Assembly: GCA_012103315.1 (NCBI GenBank)
Contig: WLWZ01000015.1
Coordinates: 28,040-92,039, forward strand
Direction: 5' to 3'
Length of the DNA stretch: 64,000 nucleotides
Source: Alphaproteobacteria bacterium
GTDB taxonomy: Bacteria; Pseudomonadota; Alphaproteobacteria; MPNO01; UBA2964
The position numbers and the translations under genes were made by a program. The notes below the pieces were generated by a model that searched no databases, was not told the origin of the DNA, and was given only the letters and a program-made list of their open reading frames with translations. Positions 19,614-29,537 of this stretch are shown here, piece by piece. The stretch's first letter is position 1, and each line of letters begins with the position of its first letter.

Positions 19614-19751
19614 ATGGATATGACCATGGATAACTCTGAAGAACAGCGCGCCAAGCAAAAACGCCGTAACCGGGCTTTGCTCATCGTTTTGATTGGGATG
19701 TTCGGGTTGTTTTATTTGATCACACTTGCTCGTATGGGATTCTTTGAATGA
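19614..19751 (+). CDS. Small single-helix oxidase-cluster protein (CoxF-like)
   Basis: 45 residues, too short for ordinary ORF cut-offs. A charged N terminus (NSEEQRAKQKRRNR) precedes one hydrophobic helix (ALLIVLIGMFGLFYLITLA). It starts 3 bp after the ctaB stop and ends overlapping the ctaG start by four bases (ATGA), which argues strongly for translation in the operon. Small one-helix proteins at this position between ctaB and ctaG are common in alphaproteobacteria and are thought to aid oxidase assembly; the precise role is inferred. ATG at 19620 or 19626 could also be the start. Confidence 0.8.
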   Translation: MDMTMDNSEEQRAKQKRRNRALLIVLIGMFGLFYLITLARMGFFE

Positions 19752-20353
19752 CCCGTCATGGCAAAACAGTCACAGTCTTTGGCGTGCTGTGTATCCTGGC
19801 AGGTATGACAACACTGACGGCCTATGCGGTGCCGCTCTATGAGTTGTTCTGCAAAGTAACGGGCTATGGCGGTACAACACAGATCGCAGCAGGCCCTGCG
19901 AAATCTGTTCTTGATCGTAAGATTACTGTTCGGTTTAACGCTGATACAAATTCTGAACTTCCCTGGAAGTTTGAGGCAGTTCAGAACGCAGTCTCGGTAA
20001 AGGTCGGGGAACCTGTCCTGGCGTTTTATGAAGCTAAGTCGCTGGCGAGTTACGACGTTACGGGCACAGCGACCTTTAATGTCGTTCCCAATAAGGCGGG
20101 AAAATATTTTAATAAAGTTGATTGCTTCTGCTTTACGGAACAAACGCTAAAAGCAGGCGCACGCGTTGATTTGCCGGTTCAATTTCATATCGATCCAGCA
20201 ATTGCGGAAGACCGGGGGCTTGATGATGTTGAAACCATCACCCTGTCATACACGTTTTTTAAATCGGTAGAGAGTAAGGATAAGACATCTAAACGATCTG
20301 CCTGGACCACGAAGACATCGCAGTCCGGTTCGCCGGGAAAAGCGGTGAATTAA
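19748..20353 (+). CDS. ctaG: Cytochrome c oxidase assembly protein CtaG/Cox11
   Basis: 201 residues. One N-terminal membrane helix (about 11-30) is followed by a periplasmic immunoglobulin-like copper domain with the copper motif DCFCFTEQTL. It delivers copper to CuB of subunit I. The start overlaps the preceding small gene by 4 bp. The C terminus is a Lys/Ser-rich tail that looks disordered. Confidence 0.96.
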   Translation: MTRHGKTVTVFGVLCILAGMTTLTAYAVPLYELFCKVTGYGGTTQIAAGPAKSVLDRKITVRFNADTNSELPWKFEAVQNAVSVKVGEPVLAFYEAKSLASYDVTGTATFNVVPNKAGKYFNKVDCFCFTEQTLKAGARVDLPVQFHIDPAIAEDRGLDDVETITLSYTFFKSVESKDKTSKRSAWTTKTSQSGSPGKAVN

Positions 20354-20385
20354 TTGAGCTCTAACTAACCACGGGAAGTACGAAA

Positions 20386-21249
20386 ATGGTTGCACCCGCT
20401 GACAGCACTGCCGACGCACACGGCGCAGAACATAAACATCCTTGGCACTTGGTAGATCCGAGTCCGTGGCCAGTCGTAGGCGCCCTCAGTGCCGGCATAT
20501 TAGCGGTAGGAACCGTTATGTATATGCACGGTGGTGGATCATGGATGCTTGCGCTTGGTTTCCTGGGCGTCGCTGTGACCATGTTCTTCTGGTTCCGGGA
20601 TGTTGCCATGGAAGCGACCTTTCAGGGCCATCACTCAATACCGGTTCAGATCGGCATGCGGTATGGCATGGCGCTGTTCATCGCTTCCGAGGTCATGTTC
20701 TTTGTCGCCTGGTTTTGGGCCTTCTTTAACGCGAGCCTATTTCCTCCAGAATCAATCAAGGGCATGTGGCCGCCGCCGGGAATCATTCCATTTGATCCCT
20801 GGAGCCTCCCATTCCTCAATACGCTTATCCTGTTGACCTCAGGTGTGACGTTAACCTGGGCCCATCATGCGTTGCTCGAAGGCAACAAAGACCATGTTTT
20901 ACAGGGTCTTGGGTTGACCATTTTCCTTGGCCTCGTCTTCTCGGGTGTGCAGGGATACGAATATGCCCATGCTGCCTTTGCCTTTGCTTTTGAAGAAGGC
21001 GCTGCTGGCAAGGGCGGGATTTATCCGACCGTGTTTTATATGGCGACCGGATTCCATGGTTTCCATGTGATCGTCGGAACGACGTTCCTGATTGTCTGTT
21101 TCTATCGAGCCTATAAGGATCATTTTAAAACGGATCATCATTTCGGGTTTGAAGCGGCAGCCTGGTATTGGCATTTTGTTGATGTCGTTTGGCTATTTCT
21201 GTTCATCTGCATCTATTGGTGGGGAGCAGGCAACGCCGTCACGCACTAA
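20386..21249 (+). CDS. ctaE: Cytochrome c oxidase subunit III
   Basis: 287 residues, seven predicted membrane helices. Typical subunit III segments include HPWHLVDPSPWP at the N terminus, RYGMALFIASEVMFFVAWFW, the ATGFHGFHVIVGT helix, and the end AAWYWHFVDVVWLFLF. It stabilises subunit I and its proton uptake. A strong intrinsic terminator follows at 21281-21315. Confidence 0.97.
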   Translation: MVAPADSTADAHGAEHKHPWHLVDPSPWPVVGALSAGILAVGTVMYMHGGGSWMLALGFLGVAVTMFFWFRDVAMEATFQGHHSIPVQIGMRYGMALFIASEVMFFVAWFWAFFNASLFPPESIKGMWPPPGIIPFDPWSLPFLNTLILLTSGVTLTWAHHALLEGNKDHVLQGLGLTIFLGLVFSGVQGYEYAHAAFAFAFEEGAAGKGGIYPTVFYMATGFHGFHVIVGTTFLIVCFYRAYKDHFKTDHHFGFEAAAWYWHFVDVVWLFLFICIYWWGAGNAVTH

Positions 21250-21280
21250 TAGGCTAGGCAATAGCCGTCCTAACAATACA

Positions 21281-21315
21281 CACGCCGCGGCATCCCACCG
21301 CGGCGTGATTTTTTT
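21281..21315 (+). terminator. Intrinsic terminator after ctaE
   Basis: Ten perfect base pairs, CACGCCGCGG (21281-21290) with CCGCGGCGTG (21298-21307), loop CATCCCA, followed by ATTTTTTT. It would end much of the oxidase transcript before the DUF983 and surf1 genes, which may therefore be expressed at a lower level by read-through. Confidence 0.88.
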
Positions 21316-21332
21316 CGGGAAAGGATTGTTTG

Positions 21333-21704
21333 ATGCCGGACCCTGTATCTTATCCGAGAGTGCCGCCGGGTCAGGCGGGAAGACGCTGCAGGTGCCCTCG
21401 CTGTGGCAAAGGGAGCTTGTATGATGGTCTTCTAACTGTCGCCAAGAAATGCACGGTCTGTGATCTTGATCTTTCTCCACATGATACTGGCGATGGAGCC
21501 TCGGTTTTTGTGATTTTCCTGCTCGGCGGCCTCGTGGTCCCGATGGCCTTAAAATTTGAAGCGGTTTTTGAACCGCCAATATGGGCGCATCTTGTTTTGT
21601 GGCCGCCAGTGATTATCGCTCTGGCTATTGCGTTTTTACGTCCAGTAAAGGCAACATTGATTGCCTATCATTTTAAAAACTTGCGCCATAAATATGATGA
21701 ATGA
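21333..21704 (+). CDS. DUF983 family membrane protein
   Basis: 123 residues from the ATG at 21333 (AAAGGA seven bases upstream); the TTG one codon earlier is unlikely. Two Cys pairs near the N terminus (RCPRCGKG and KKCTVCDLD) form a zinc-ribbon-like element, followed by two membrane helices. DUF983 proteins often sit beside surf1 and oxidase genes and are presumed to have a role in oxidase biogenesis. The end overlaps the start of surf1. Confidence 0.88.
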   Translation: MPDPVSYPRVPPGQAGRRCRCPRCGKGSLYDGLLTVAKKCTVCDLDLSPHDTGDGASVFVIFLLGGLVVPMALKFEAVFEPPIWAHLVLWPPVIIALAIAFLRPVKATLIAYHFKNLRHKYDE

Positions 21705-22416
21705 CGCTGAAACTCAGCCAGCCAGCAAACGAACCGGTAAGGGTCTAGCGGTAATTGCAGTTGGCACTTTTTGCATTCTCGTTGGGTTGGGAACCTGGCA
21801 GCTCCAACGTTTGACCTGGAAAGAAGGAATTATCGCCGAGCGGCAGGCGAAATTGGCACTGGCGCCCTTGCAGATATCCAAACTGCTCAGCGCCAAGCCA
21901 GAGGCATTCCGGCGTGTTGTTGTGTCGGGTCGCTTTCTCCACGACAAAGAAATCTTTGTTGGCCCGCGTTCCTTTCGGGGGCGTCCTGGTTGGCAGGTCG
22001 TGACGCCCTTGGAGCATGCCTCGGGCGAAATTGTTTTGATCGACCGCGGTTGGATTCCGGAGGCCCGGAAGATTGCGACCAAAAGAAATGCAGCGCAGAA
22101 ACGAGAGGTTGTATCGATTGTCGGAACGGCGGGTTGGCCGCGCAAACTTAATTATTTCGAACACGCAAATGATCCGCAAAAGAACCAGTGGTTTCGGGTA
22201 TCCCCGACAGCAATGGCAGAGAAGTTGAACCTGAAGCATGTTTCCAGCTATTGGGTGGTTGCTGATGCATCCTCTAATCCGGGTGGATTTCCAATTGGCG
22301 GTGGTGGGATCAGAATGCCGACCAATAATCATATGCAATATGTTGTGACTTGGTATGGCATGGCGCTTGGCCTGCTGGTTTTGTCGTTAGTCTATTGGCG
22401 GCAGGGACGCCGCTAG
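21694..22416 (+). CDS. SURF1 family oxidase assembly protein
   Basis: 240 residues from the ATG at 21694 (or 21697), both inside the end of the DUF983 gene. Two membrane helices flank a periplasmic domain: the N-terminal one contains VGLGTWQLQRL, a SURF1 hallmark, and the C-terminal one follows NNHMQYVVTWYGMALGLL. SURF1 assists heme A insertion into subunit I. The stop is shared with the start of the next gene (taGTG). Confidence 0.93.
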   Translation: MMNDAETQPASKRTGKGLAVIAVGTFCILVGLGTWQLQRLTWKEGIIAERQAKLALAPLQISKLLSAKPEAFRRVVVSGRFLHDKEIFVGPRSFRGRPGWQVVTPLEHASGEIVLIDRGWIPEARKIATKRNAAQKREVVSIVGTAGWPRKLNYFEHANDPQKNQWFRVSPTAMAEKLNLKHVSSYWVVADASSNPGGFPIGGGGIRMPTNNHMQYVVTWYGMALGLLVLSLVYWRQGRR

Positions 22417-23330
22417 TGCTGGGCGCTGCCTTCTGGACGCAGTCGGCTGTTCGAGGGGCACTATGGATGTGCGCGGCTTCCGTAATGATTGGTCTATCCG
22501 CCGTTTGCATCCGGGAGCTATCCGGCACCTATAACACGTTCCAACTAGTGTTCTTTCGCAGTGCTGTAGGCTTGCTGCTGTTAGTCCCGTGGATGTTTCG
22601 CACGGCAAGGCAGGGCGTTCTCTCGACACAACGCCTGCCGCTATATCTGGTGAGAACATCGCTGAGCTATACTGGTATGGTGTGCGTGTTCTATGGGTTG
22701 GCGAAGATGCCGATCGGTGAGGTTTACGCACTTTTATTTTTAGTGCCGATCATCACCATCGTAATGGCGGTACTTCTGCTAAAGGAGAAGGCCGGCACCG
22801 AGGCGTGGATTGCCTGTGGCGTCGCTTTCATCGGTGCGCTGGTTATTCTCCGGCCTGGCATCATCGCGCTAACTTTGGCAGCGGCCGCAGTGCTCGTGAC
22901 TGCCGTGGCCTATTCTGCCGTCAATATTTGTATCAAGTCCCTGTCAAAGACTGATACGCCAGCCCAAATAACATTCTATGGCCAGCTGCTGGCCTTACCG
23001 CTGGCGCTAGGCCCAGCAGTTTATGTCTGGGTAACGCCTGCTTGGAGTGATCTTCCGTTGATCTTTGCTCTCGGGACACTGCAGCTGGTGGCGGGGCTAT
23101 GTCACGCTTATTCGGTCCGCGCTGCCGATGCACGTGTGGTTCAGCCGTTTAACTTTGTACGGCTTCCCGCGAGTGTGCTCTTCGCTTTCATTCTGTTTGC
23201 CGAATTGCCGTCACCCTGGACATGGCTCGGCGCCGCGATGATTTTTGCCAGCTCGTATTACGTACTCTACCGCGAGGCTGCGAATAAAGAGGCGTCTAAC
23301 GACGCAAAAGGAACTCCCGGCCAAGCTTAA
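22416..23330 (+). CDS. EamA/DMT family transporter
   Basis: 304 residues if it starts at the GTG at 22416, which overlaps the surf1 stop by one base; an ATG at 22464 is an alternative. Ten membrane segments in two EamA repeats of five. Substrate unknown; relatives export amino acids, drugs or nucleotide sugars. The last 35 bp overlap the 3' end of the convergent NAPRTase-like gene. Confidence 0.85.
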   Translation: MLGAAFWTQSAVRGALWMCAASVMIGLSAVCIRELSGTYNTFQLVFFRSAVGLLLLVPWMFRTARQGVLSTQRLPLYLVRTSLSYTGMVCVFYGLAKMPIGEVYALLFLVPIITIVMAVLLLKEKAGTEAWIACGVAFIGALVILRPGIIALTLAAAAVLVTAVAYSAVNICIKSLSKTDTPAQITFYGQLLALPLALGPAVYVWVTPAWSDLPLIFALGTLQLVAGLCHAYSVRAADARVVQPFNFVRLPASVLFAFILFAELPSPWTWLGAAMIFASSYYVLYREAANKEASNDAKGTPGQA

Positions 23331-24477
23331 CCCGTGAGGTTCCGTCATACTCGATAATGTCGGCGGTGGCGTAGGTCTCACTCCAGGTAGTTGGCAGGTA
23401 GCTACCCGTACCGATGACATCGACGGGCGCTTGCGCTTCCGCAAACAAATGACATTTGGCAGGACCAAACCCGCTGGAGGCAACAATCTTTGCCTTCTCA
23501 AAACCTTCGCTATCAAGGATTTCACGCATTCGCCATATCGCTGCGGCTGATACACCAGCGCCGACGAGATAGGCGAGCTGAGCTTCCGAGCGATATCCGC
23601 GAACGACTTCTGGCACATGGCGTTCGAGCACCGCATAGGAGGCAGCGGGATCGAGCCCCTCGATATAGCGGCTTCCTGGGGTGTCGAGCCGGAAGGACAT
23701 TTGTCCTTGCTCGACGAGCTCGGGAAATTTCTGACAAACGGCGAGGGTGTCAGTGACTTCCTGGCCAAAATAATCGACTAGCACTGTCATTGGCATATCA
23801 GGGAAGGCTTCGCGGAACATTTCTGCTGCCCGCAAGGTACTGCCGGCATACCCGATAAAGGCATGCGGCATCGTGCCTTTACCGACTTCCTCGTCAAAAT
23901 AATGCGCCGTTGCGTCAGTTGCATTGCCAATGAAGCCAGTCGCGCCAACTTTTTTGCGGGCTTTGGCGGAGCCGACTGAGGCAGCATAGGCCATCATTTC
24001 TGCCATACTGGTGCCAGCGCAATGGCGGGCGTCCATCGCCATGAAGGCGACCTTCGGTAGGTCTGAACACATCGAATAGGCGTTATAAGCTGCGACGCAG
24101 GCGGGGCCGAGCTTCTGCAATAGTAAGGTTTCGAGATCGACGAGCTGTGAGAAGGATCCTGTGACATAAGCAATTGGTTCGCCGGCGCCGACCCATTTAC
24201 CCTCTTTATATTTCAGATCAATCTCAAATGTGGTGCCGCGCTCGGTGGCAACAGCCTGAAGCCAGTCGAGGGCCAGTCGCGGGGCCGAAACAACAGGACG
24301 ACGCATGAACAAGGCATAAGTAACCTGGGCATCACCGAACTTGGCGACGGCTTGTTTGGTTCTGGAAAAGTACTTATCGGTCCAGCCATCAATTTCCGAC
24401 TGTCCAGTCGGCCAGCTGGCCTCGCCAATTTCTTTTGGCGTGGTCGGTTTTCCCTTTGGGCTTACAGTGGCGGCCAT
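23296..24477 (-). CDS. Nicotinate phosphoribosyltransferase-like protein
   Basis: 393 residues. NAPRTase/QAPRTase family barrel: the segments DARHCAGTSMAEMMAY, GATGFIGNATDATAHYF, MPHAFIGYAG and the phosphate-binding end VASSGFGPAKCHLF with VIGTGSYLP match this superfamily. Likely function is salvage of nicotinate to nicotinate mononucleotide. It is shorter than E. coli PncB and nearer to archaeal-type enzymes, so another pyridine or base substrate is possible. Ends overlapping the DMT transporter. Confidence 0.8.
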   Translation of the reverse strand: MAATVSPKGKPTTPKEIGEASWPTGQSEIDGWTDKYFSRTKQAVAKFGDAQVTYALFMRRPVVSAPRLALDWLQAVATERGTTFEIDLKYKEGKWVGAGEPIAYVTGSFSQLVDLETLLLQKLGPACVAAYNAYSMCSDLPKVAFMAMDARHCAGTSMAEMMAYAASVGSAKARKKVGATGFIGNATDATAHYFDEEVGKGTMPHAFIGYAGSTLRAAEMFREAFPDMPMTVLVDYFGQEVTDTLAVCQKFPELVEQGQMSFRLDTPGSRYIEGLDPAASYAVLERHVPEVVRGYRSEAQLAYLVGAGVSAAAIWRMREILDSEGFEKAKIVASSGFGPAKCHLFAEAQAPVDVIGTGSYLPTTWSETYATADIIEYDGTSRVKLGREFLLRR

Positions 24478-24605
24478 GATAATGCTCGTGCGCGCTTGGC
24501 AAGTAATCTAGTGTATTCAAACACATAATACCCCCGATGCGGTAGTGTCATTGTGCAGGGGGCTGTGCAATGACATGTTTACCGAACAGCCATGAAGAAG
24601 GTCGA

Positions 24606-26093
24606 ATGAACCCCTATACAGAGCTTGAAACCCAGTTTCGGCGTATTGGTGCGCTGGAAGAAGCTGAAGGCATCCTTCATTGGGATATGTCTGTGATCAT
24701 GCCGAAAGGCGGTGCTGAATCGCGCGCTGAACAATTGGCTGCGATGAAACTCACAATTCACGGATTGCTGACCGATTCTGAGCTTGCGACGCTGCTGGAT
24801 GCTGCCGAAGAAACGCCACCGATTGGCTCCTGGCAAGCAGCAAATTTGCGGGAAATGCGGCGTCGTTGGCGTCATGCCAATGCCGTTGATGGGAACTTGG
24901 TAGAGGCGCTCAGCAAAGCATCGAGCCGATGCGAAATGATCTGGCGGGAGGCTCGACCGAAAAATGACTTTCCGGCGGTTTCGGAGTCGCTCTCCGAAGT
25001 GCTGGGTCTTGTGCGACAGAAAGCGCAAACCAAGGCATCTGTTCTTGGTGTGACGCCCTATGAGGCTTTGCTCGATCAGTTTGAACCTGAAACCCGGATC
25101 GCTGACATAGATCATCTATTTGATGATCTCGCGACTTTTTTGCCTGACTTTCTGGATAATGCGCTCGCACGTCAGACGGCGGCTGGAGAGCCAGTCATCC
25201 CGGAAGGGCCATTTGATCTTGAGGCCCAGCGGACGCTTGCCGGAAAGCTGATGGAACATGTTGGCTTCGATTTCGATCACGGCCGACTCGATATTAGCCT
25301 TCACCCTTTTTGTGGTGGTGTCCCTGATGACGTCCGAATTACCACACGCTATGAGGAAGACGATTTTGCTCAGAGCCTGATGGGTGTTTTGCACGAAACC
25401 GGGCATGCAATGTACGAACGCGGTTTGCCAACTGATTGGCGGTTGCAACCCGTTGGGCAAGCGCGGGGCATGGCGCTGCATGAAAGTCAGTCGCTGCTCG
25501 TCGAGATGCAGGTATGTCGGGGGATTGAGTTTCTAACGTTTGCAGCACCGGTCATGCAGGCGGCGTTCGATGGCGAAGGCACTGCATGGGACCCTGCGAA
25601 CATGCAGAGATTGCAGGCGCGGGTTGAACGTGGCTTTATTCGGGTCGATGCCGATGAGGTTACTTACCCAGCGCACGTGATTTTGCGCTATCGGCTTGAG
25701 CGGGCTTTGATAGCCGGCGATATGGAAATTGCTGATCTTCCTACCGCCTGGAATGACGGCATGGAGGAACTGCTTGGCATTGTGCCAGAGAGTGATCGGG
25801 TGGGGTGTTTACAGGATATCCATTGGTTCGATGGCGCGTTTGGCTATTTCCCGACCTATACGATGGGGGCGCTTGCCGCCGCGCAAATATTTCAGGCAGC
25901 CTGTGTGGCCGATAGCGCGATTAAGCCGGGCATAGCAAAAGGCGATTTTGTGCCGCTTATGACTTGGTTACGGGCCAATATTCATGGGAAAGGCTCATCT
26001 GGCACGACTGATGAAATCCTAACGGAGGCTACTGGGGCGCCACTTGGGACTGAAGCGTTTAAAAGCCACCTCAATGCCCGATATCTCGATTAA
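24606..26093 (+). CDS. Carboxypeptidase Taq (M32 family) metallopeptidase
   Basis: 495 residues from the ATG at 24606, which has GAAGAAGG upstream; the ATG at 24570 has none. The M32 zinc motif H263-E-T-G-H267 lies in MGVLHETGHAMYERGLP, with further family segments DVRITTRY and HESQSLLVEMQVCR containing the third ligand. It releases C-terminal amino acids from peptides and acts in the cytoplasm. Divergent from the NAPRTase-like gene. Confidence 0.95.
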   Translation: MNPYTELETQFRRIGALEEAEGILHWDMSVIMPKGGAESRAEQLAAMKLTIHGLLTDSELATLLDAAEETPPIGSWQAANLREMRRRWRHANAVDGNLVEALSKASSRCEMIWREARPKNDFPAVSESLSEVLGLVRQKAQTKASVLGVTPYEALLDQFEPETRIADIDHLFDDLATFLPDFLDNALARQTAAGEPVIPEGPFDLEAQRTLAGKLMEHVGFDFDHGRLDISLHPFCGGVPDDVRITTRYEEDDFAQSLMGVLHETGHAMYERGLPTDWRLQPVGQARGMALHESQSLLVEMQVCRGIEFLTFAAPVMQAAFDGEGTAWDPANMQRLQARVERGFIRVDADEVTYPAHVILRYRLERALIAGDMEIADLPTAWNDGMEELLGIVPESDRVGCLQDIHWFDGAFGYFPTYTMGALAAAQIFQAACVADSAIKPGIAKGDFVPLMTWLRANIHGKGSSGTTDEILTEATGAPLGTEAFKSHLNARYLD

Positions 26094-26204
26094 TCTCGAT
26101 GGTAAAATGCACACTCACGATGTATTGCCCCGTTGGGGCTTCGCCGATAGTCTGTGCCGCCCTCAAAACCCAGAACAGGCAGGGATAGGGTTAAGGAGAA
26201 TAGA

Positions 26205-27599
26205 TTGCGTTACGTGAGCACAAGGGGCACCGCACCGGTCCTCGAATTTGAAGATGCTGTCCTTGCGGGGCTCGCTCGCGACGGTGGTCTTTATGTGCCT
26301 GAGGAATGGCCACAATTTTCGGCTGATCAGCTGCGCGCTCTGAGCGGCCTGAGTTATGCCGATATCGCTTTCCAAATCATGCAGCCCTTTGTCGATAGTG
26401 CTATCGATGACGCGGCTCTGAAATCTATCTGTGACGATTCCTATGGCAGCTTTAGCCATGAGGCGGTCGCCCCGTTGCAGCAGCTCGACGATAATCTGTT
26501 TTTGCTTGAGCTGTTTCATGGCCCGACGTTGGCGTTTAAGGATTTTGCGCTACAGGTCTTAGGCCGTTTGTTCGACCATATTCTAGCCAAACGTGATGAG
26601 CGTATAACGATTGTTGGGGCGACGTCGGGTGATACCGGCTCGGCGGCGATCGAAGCCTGTCGCGGTCGGGACGCTATCGAAATTTTTATTCTGCACCCTA
26701 AAGGGCGCGTCTCAGATATTCAGCGTTGTCAGATGACGACGGTGACAGAAGCGAATGTTCACAACATCGCCATCGACGGCACGTTCGATGATTGCCAGGA
26801 CCTCGTCAAAGCAATGTTCAATGATGAGGACTTTCGGTCGCAACAAAACCTCTCGGCAGTGAACTCCATCAACTGGGCCCGGATTATGGCGCAGGTGGTT
26901 TATTACGTGTCATCCGCCTTGAGCCTTGGCGCGCCAGACCGGTCTGTCGCCTATGCTGTTCCAACCGGAAACTTCGGCGATATTTTTGCGGGTTATGTAG
27001 CGTTAAAAATTGGTTTGCCTATTGAGCGTTTGATCATCGGGACAAACACCAACGATATTCTGGCGCGCTTTATGGAAACCGGGGAAATGGATGCTCGGGA
27101 TGTCGTACCGACCTTGAGCCCGGCAATGGATATCCAGGTATCGAGCAATTTTGAACGGCTGCTGTTTGATCTTTATGGTCGGGACGGTCGGGTGATTAGT
27201 CAGGCGATGACGGCGTTCCGCGAAAGCGGCACCATGACAGCGCCGACCGAGGTTCTGGATCAAGCGCGCGCTTTATTTGCGGCAGCGAGGCTGAATGATG
27301 ACGGCATTAAGCGACAGATTGCTGCCACGTATGAAGAAAGCGGTGTCATTGTTGATCCTCATACCGCGACTGGTTTACACGCGGCAACTGCCTGTGCACC
27401 CGATCTCTCTGTCCCGGTAGTAGCGCTATCGACCGCACATCCGGCCAAATTCCCGGATGCCGTTGAAGCGGCTATTGGTGTACGACCTTCCTTACCTCCG
27501 AGCTTGGCCGATCTCCTCGGGCGCCCTGAAAGGTTGGATACGTTGCCCAATGACCTTGCAGCAGTGCAGAATTTTGTTCGCGAGCGAGCGACTAATTAA
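26205..27599 (+). CDS. thrC: Threonine synthase
   Basis: 464 residues starting at the TTG at 26205, which has AAGGAGAA upstream and gives the usual N terminus (M)RYVSTRG. PLP-binding Lys112 is in FHGPTLAFKDFALQ, and the phosphate-binding loop is GATSGDTGSAA. It converts O-phosphohomoserine to threonine. thrB, making its substrate, is 7 kb away on the other strand. It overlaps the next gene by one base (taATG). Confidence 0.95.
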   Translation: MRYVSTRGTAPVLEFEDAVLAGLARDGGLYVPEEWPQFSADQLRALSGLSYADIAFQIMQPFVDSAIDDAALKSICDDSYGSFSHEAVAPLQQLDDNLFLLELFHGPTLAFKDFALQVLGRLFDHILAKRDERITIVGATSGDTGSAAIEACRGRDAIEIFILHPKGRVSDIQRCQMTTVTEANVHNIAIDGTFDDCQDLVKAMFNDEDFRSQQNLSAVNSINWARIMAQVVYYVSSALSLGAPDRSVAYAVPTGNFGDIFAGYVALKIGLPIERLIIGTNTNDILARFMETGEMDARDVVPTLSPAMDIQVSSNFERLLFDLYGRDGRVISQAMTAFRESGTMTAPTEVLDQARALFAAARLNDDGIKRQIAATYEESGVIVDPHTATGLHAATACAPDLSVPVVALSTAHPAKFPDAVEAAIGVRPSLPPSLADLLGRPERLDTLPNDLAAVQNFVRERATN

Positions 27600-28861
27600 T
27601 GACCGTTGAAATAACCAAGCTAGCCAATGGTTTGACGGTCGTCACTGATCGGTTGGATACAGTAGAAACAGTTTCGTTGGGTGTCTGGGTTCAGGCCGGG
27701 GCACGCTTTGAGACCGCTGCCAATAATGGCGTCTCGCATTTGCTTGAACATATGGCCTTTAAAGGGACAGCACGTCGTTCGGCGCGTGATATCGCGGAAG
27801 AAATTGAAGCGGTTGGGGGACATCTCAACGCCTTTACATCCCGCGAAATTACAGCGTTTCATGCGACGACCCTGAAAGACAATGTCGATGTCGCCATCGA
27901 TATTATTGGTGATATTTTACAGAACTCAGTCTTTGATCAGCAAGAGCTCGAGCGTGAGCGTGCCGTTGTGTTACAGGAAATCGGTCAGGCTTTTGATACG
28001 CCCGATGATGTAGTGTTTGATCATTTCCAAAGCACCGCCTTTCCGGATCAGCCGCTTGGGCGCCCGGTCCTCGGCCCGCCAGAGATTGTCTCAAGCATGA
28101 CCCGCGATACGTTGATGGGATATATGGGCACGCATTATACGCCGCCACGCATGATTTTCGCGGCCGCCGGTAAGCTTGATCATGATGCGATTGTTGCGAT
28201 GGTCGAGGGCCAATTCGCTGGAATTGATGCAGGGGATGTCGAGCAACCCGCTGCGGCGCTGTATCAAGGTGGTGATCGACGCGAGACAAGAGATCTGGAA
28301 CAGGTGCATTTCGTACTTGGCTTTGAATCCGCTGGATTTCACGATCCCGACTACTATGCCATTGCGGTTGCTGCCTCGACCCTCGGTGGTGGTATGTCAT
28401 CGCGGCTATTTCAGGAAATTCGTGAGAAGCGCGGCCTGGTTTATTCGATCTATGGGTTTAATTCGGCCTATTCCGATGGTGGCCTGTTTGGCATTTATGC
28501 TGGGACCGGCGAGGACGGGCTGGCGGAACTGGTTCCGGTTCTCTGCAATGAGTTGATCAAATCAACTTCTTCTATTGAAGAAAAAGAGTTGGGCCGCGCC
28601 CGCGCGCAAATGCGGACGGGTATCGTAATGTCCCTAGAAAGCACCGCGGCCCGCGCAGAACAGATAGCGCGTCAGATCGCTGTCTTTGGTCGCGTTATGC
28701 CAATTGAAGAGTTGATCGAGAAGGTCGAGGCGCTCAGCTGTGCAGACATCGAGCGGGCTATCAGCCGCTTGCTTTCGAGTAAACCCACGGTGGCGGCTAT
28801 TGGTCCGGTCAGTCAGTTGCCGAGCTACGATGATATAGCAGGCCAGCTCAAAGCAGCCTGA
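27599..28861 (+). CDS. M16 family zinc peptidase (mitochondrial processing peptidase-like)
   Basis: 420 residues. The inverted zinc motif H47-L-L-E-H51 is in GVSHLLEHMAFKGT, with the downstream Glu in ERAVVLQEIGQ. Two M16 domains are present, the C-terminal one with the loop GGGMSSRLFQEIREKRGLVY, as in MPP-beta-like bacterial peptidases. Cotranscribed with thrC, a pairing usual in alphaproteobacteria. Convergent with yqgE, nine bases between stops. Confidence 0.93.
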   Translation: MTVEITKLANGLTVVTDRLDTVETVSLGVWVQAGARFETAANNGVSHLLEHMAFKGTARRSARDIAEEIEAVGGHLNAFTSREITAFHATTLKDNVDVAIDIIGDILQNSVFDQQELERERAVVLQEIGQAFDTPDDVVFDHFQSTAFPDQPLGRPVLGPPEIVSSMTRDTLMGYMGTHYTPPRMIFAAAGKLDHDAIVAMVEGQFAGIDAGDVEQPAAALYQGGDRRETRDLEQVHFVLGFESAGFHDPDYYAIAVAASTLGGGMSSRLFQEIREKRGLVYSIYGFNSAYSDGGLFGIYAGTGEDGLAELVPVLCNELIKSTSSIEEKELGRARAQMRTGIVMSLESTAARAEQIARQIAVFGRVMPIEELIEKVEALSCADIERAISRLLSSKPTVAAIGPVSQLPSYDDIAGQLKAA

Positions 28862-28870
28862 GGCAGATAA

Positions 28871-29455
28871 CTATGCGTGGCCGGCATCGCCTGACAGCAT
28901 ATTGAAATCAATGCCGATTTTGCCCATCGCCTTTTCCCACTTCGTATCGGGGTCGATACCGAACACCAGATCATTATCGGCAGGGACGCTGAGCCAACCA
29001 TTGGCCTGAATTTCCTGATCCAATTGTCCGGGAGCCCATCCGGCATAACCCAAAGCGAGAATGCTCTTATTTGGTCCGTCGCCATCAGCGATGGATTTTA
29101 GAATATCGACGGTAGCCGTCAGAGCGACGCTGTCGTCTATTACCAGTGTCGCATCTTGCTGGTAATCGGCTGAGTGCAGAACGAAGCCACGGCCGGTTTC
29201 AACGGGACCACCAAAATGAACGCGTATTTCTGTATTCTCTGCACCGGAATCGATATTCAATTGATCTAGCAATTCCGGGAAGCTGACGCTTTCAACGATC
29301 TTGTTGATGACCAAACCCATAGCGCCATCAGATGTATGGGCGCAAACATAGACGACAGAGCGCGTAAACCGGTCATCTCGCATCCGCGGCATTGCGATAA
29401 GCAGGTTGCCGGTCAAGTAGGATGCATTGTCTTCGTCTTCTGGTGTGTCAGTCAT
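28871..29455 (-). CDS. YqgE/AlgH family protein
   Basis: 194 residues from the ATG at 29455 (TTGGAATT upstream). DUF179 segments are clear: [47 protein letters not shown] and [16 protein letters not shown], broken here only by normal variation. Biochemical role unknown. Divergent from the DsbD-like gene. Confidence 0.9.
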   Translation of the reverse strand: MTDTPEDEDNASYLTGNLLIAMPRMRDDRFTRSVVYVCAHTSDGAMGLVINKIVESVSFPELLDQLNIDSGAENTEIRVHFGGPVETGRGFVLHSADYQQDATLVIDDSVALTATVDILKSIADGDGPNKSILALGYAGWAPGQLDQEIQANGWLSVPADNDLVFGIDPDTKWEKAMGKIGIDFNMLSGDAGHA

Positions 29456-29537
29456 GTCAATTCCAAATAGGTACTGCAGTCTAACGAGAATCGTCAGAAC
29501 ACGCACTTTTTACCGATAAGTTACGCGCTCATGCCTA

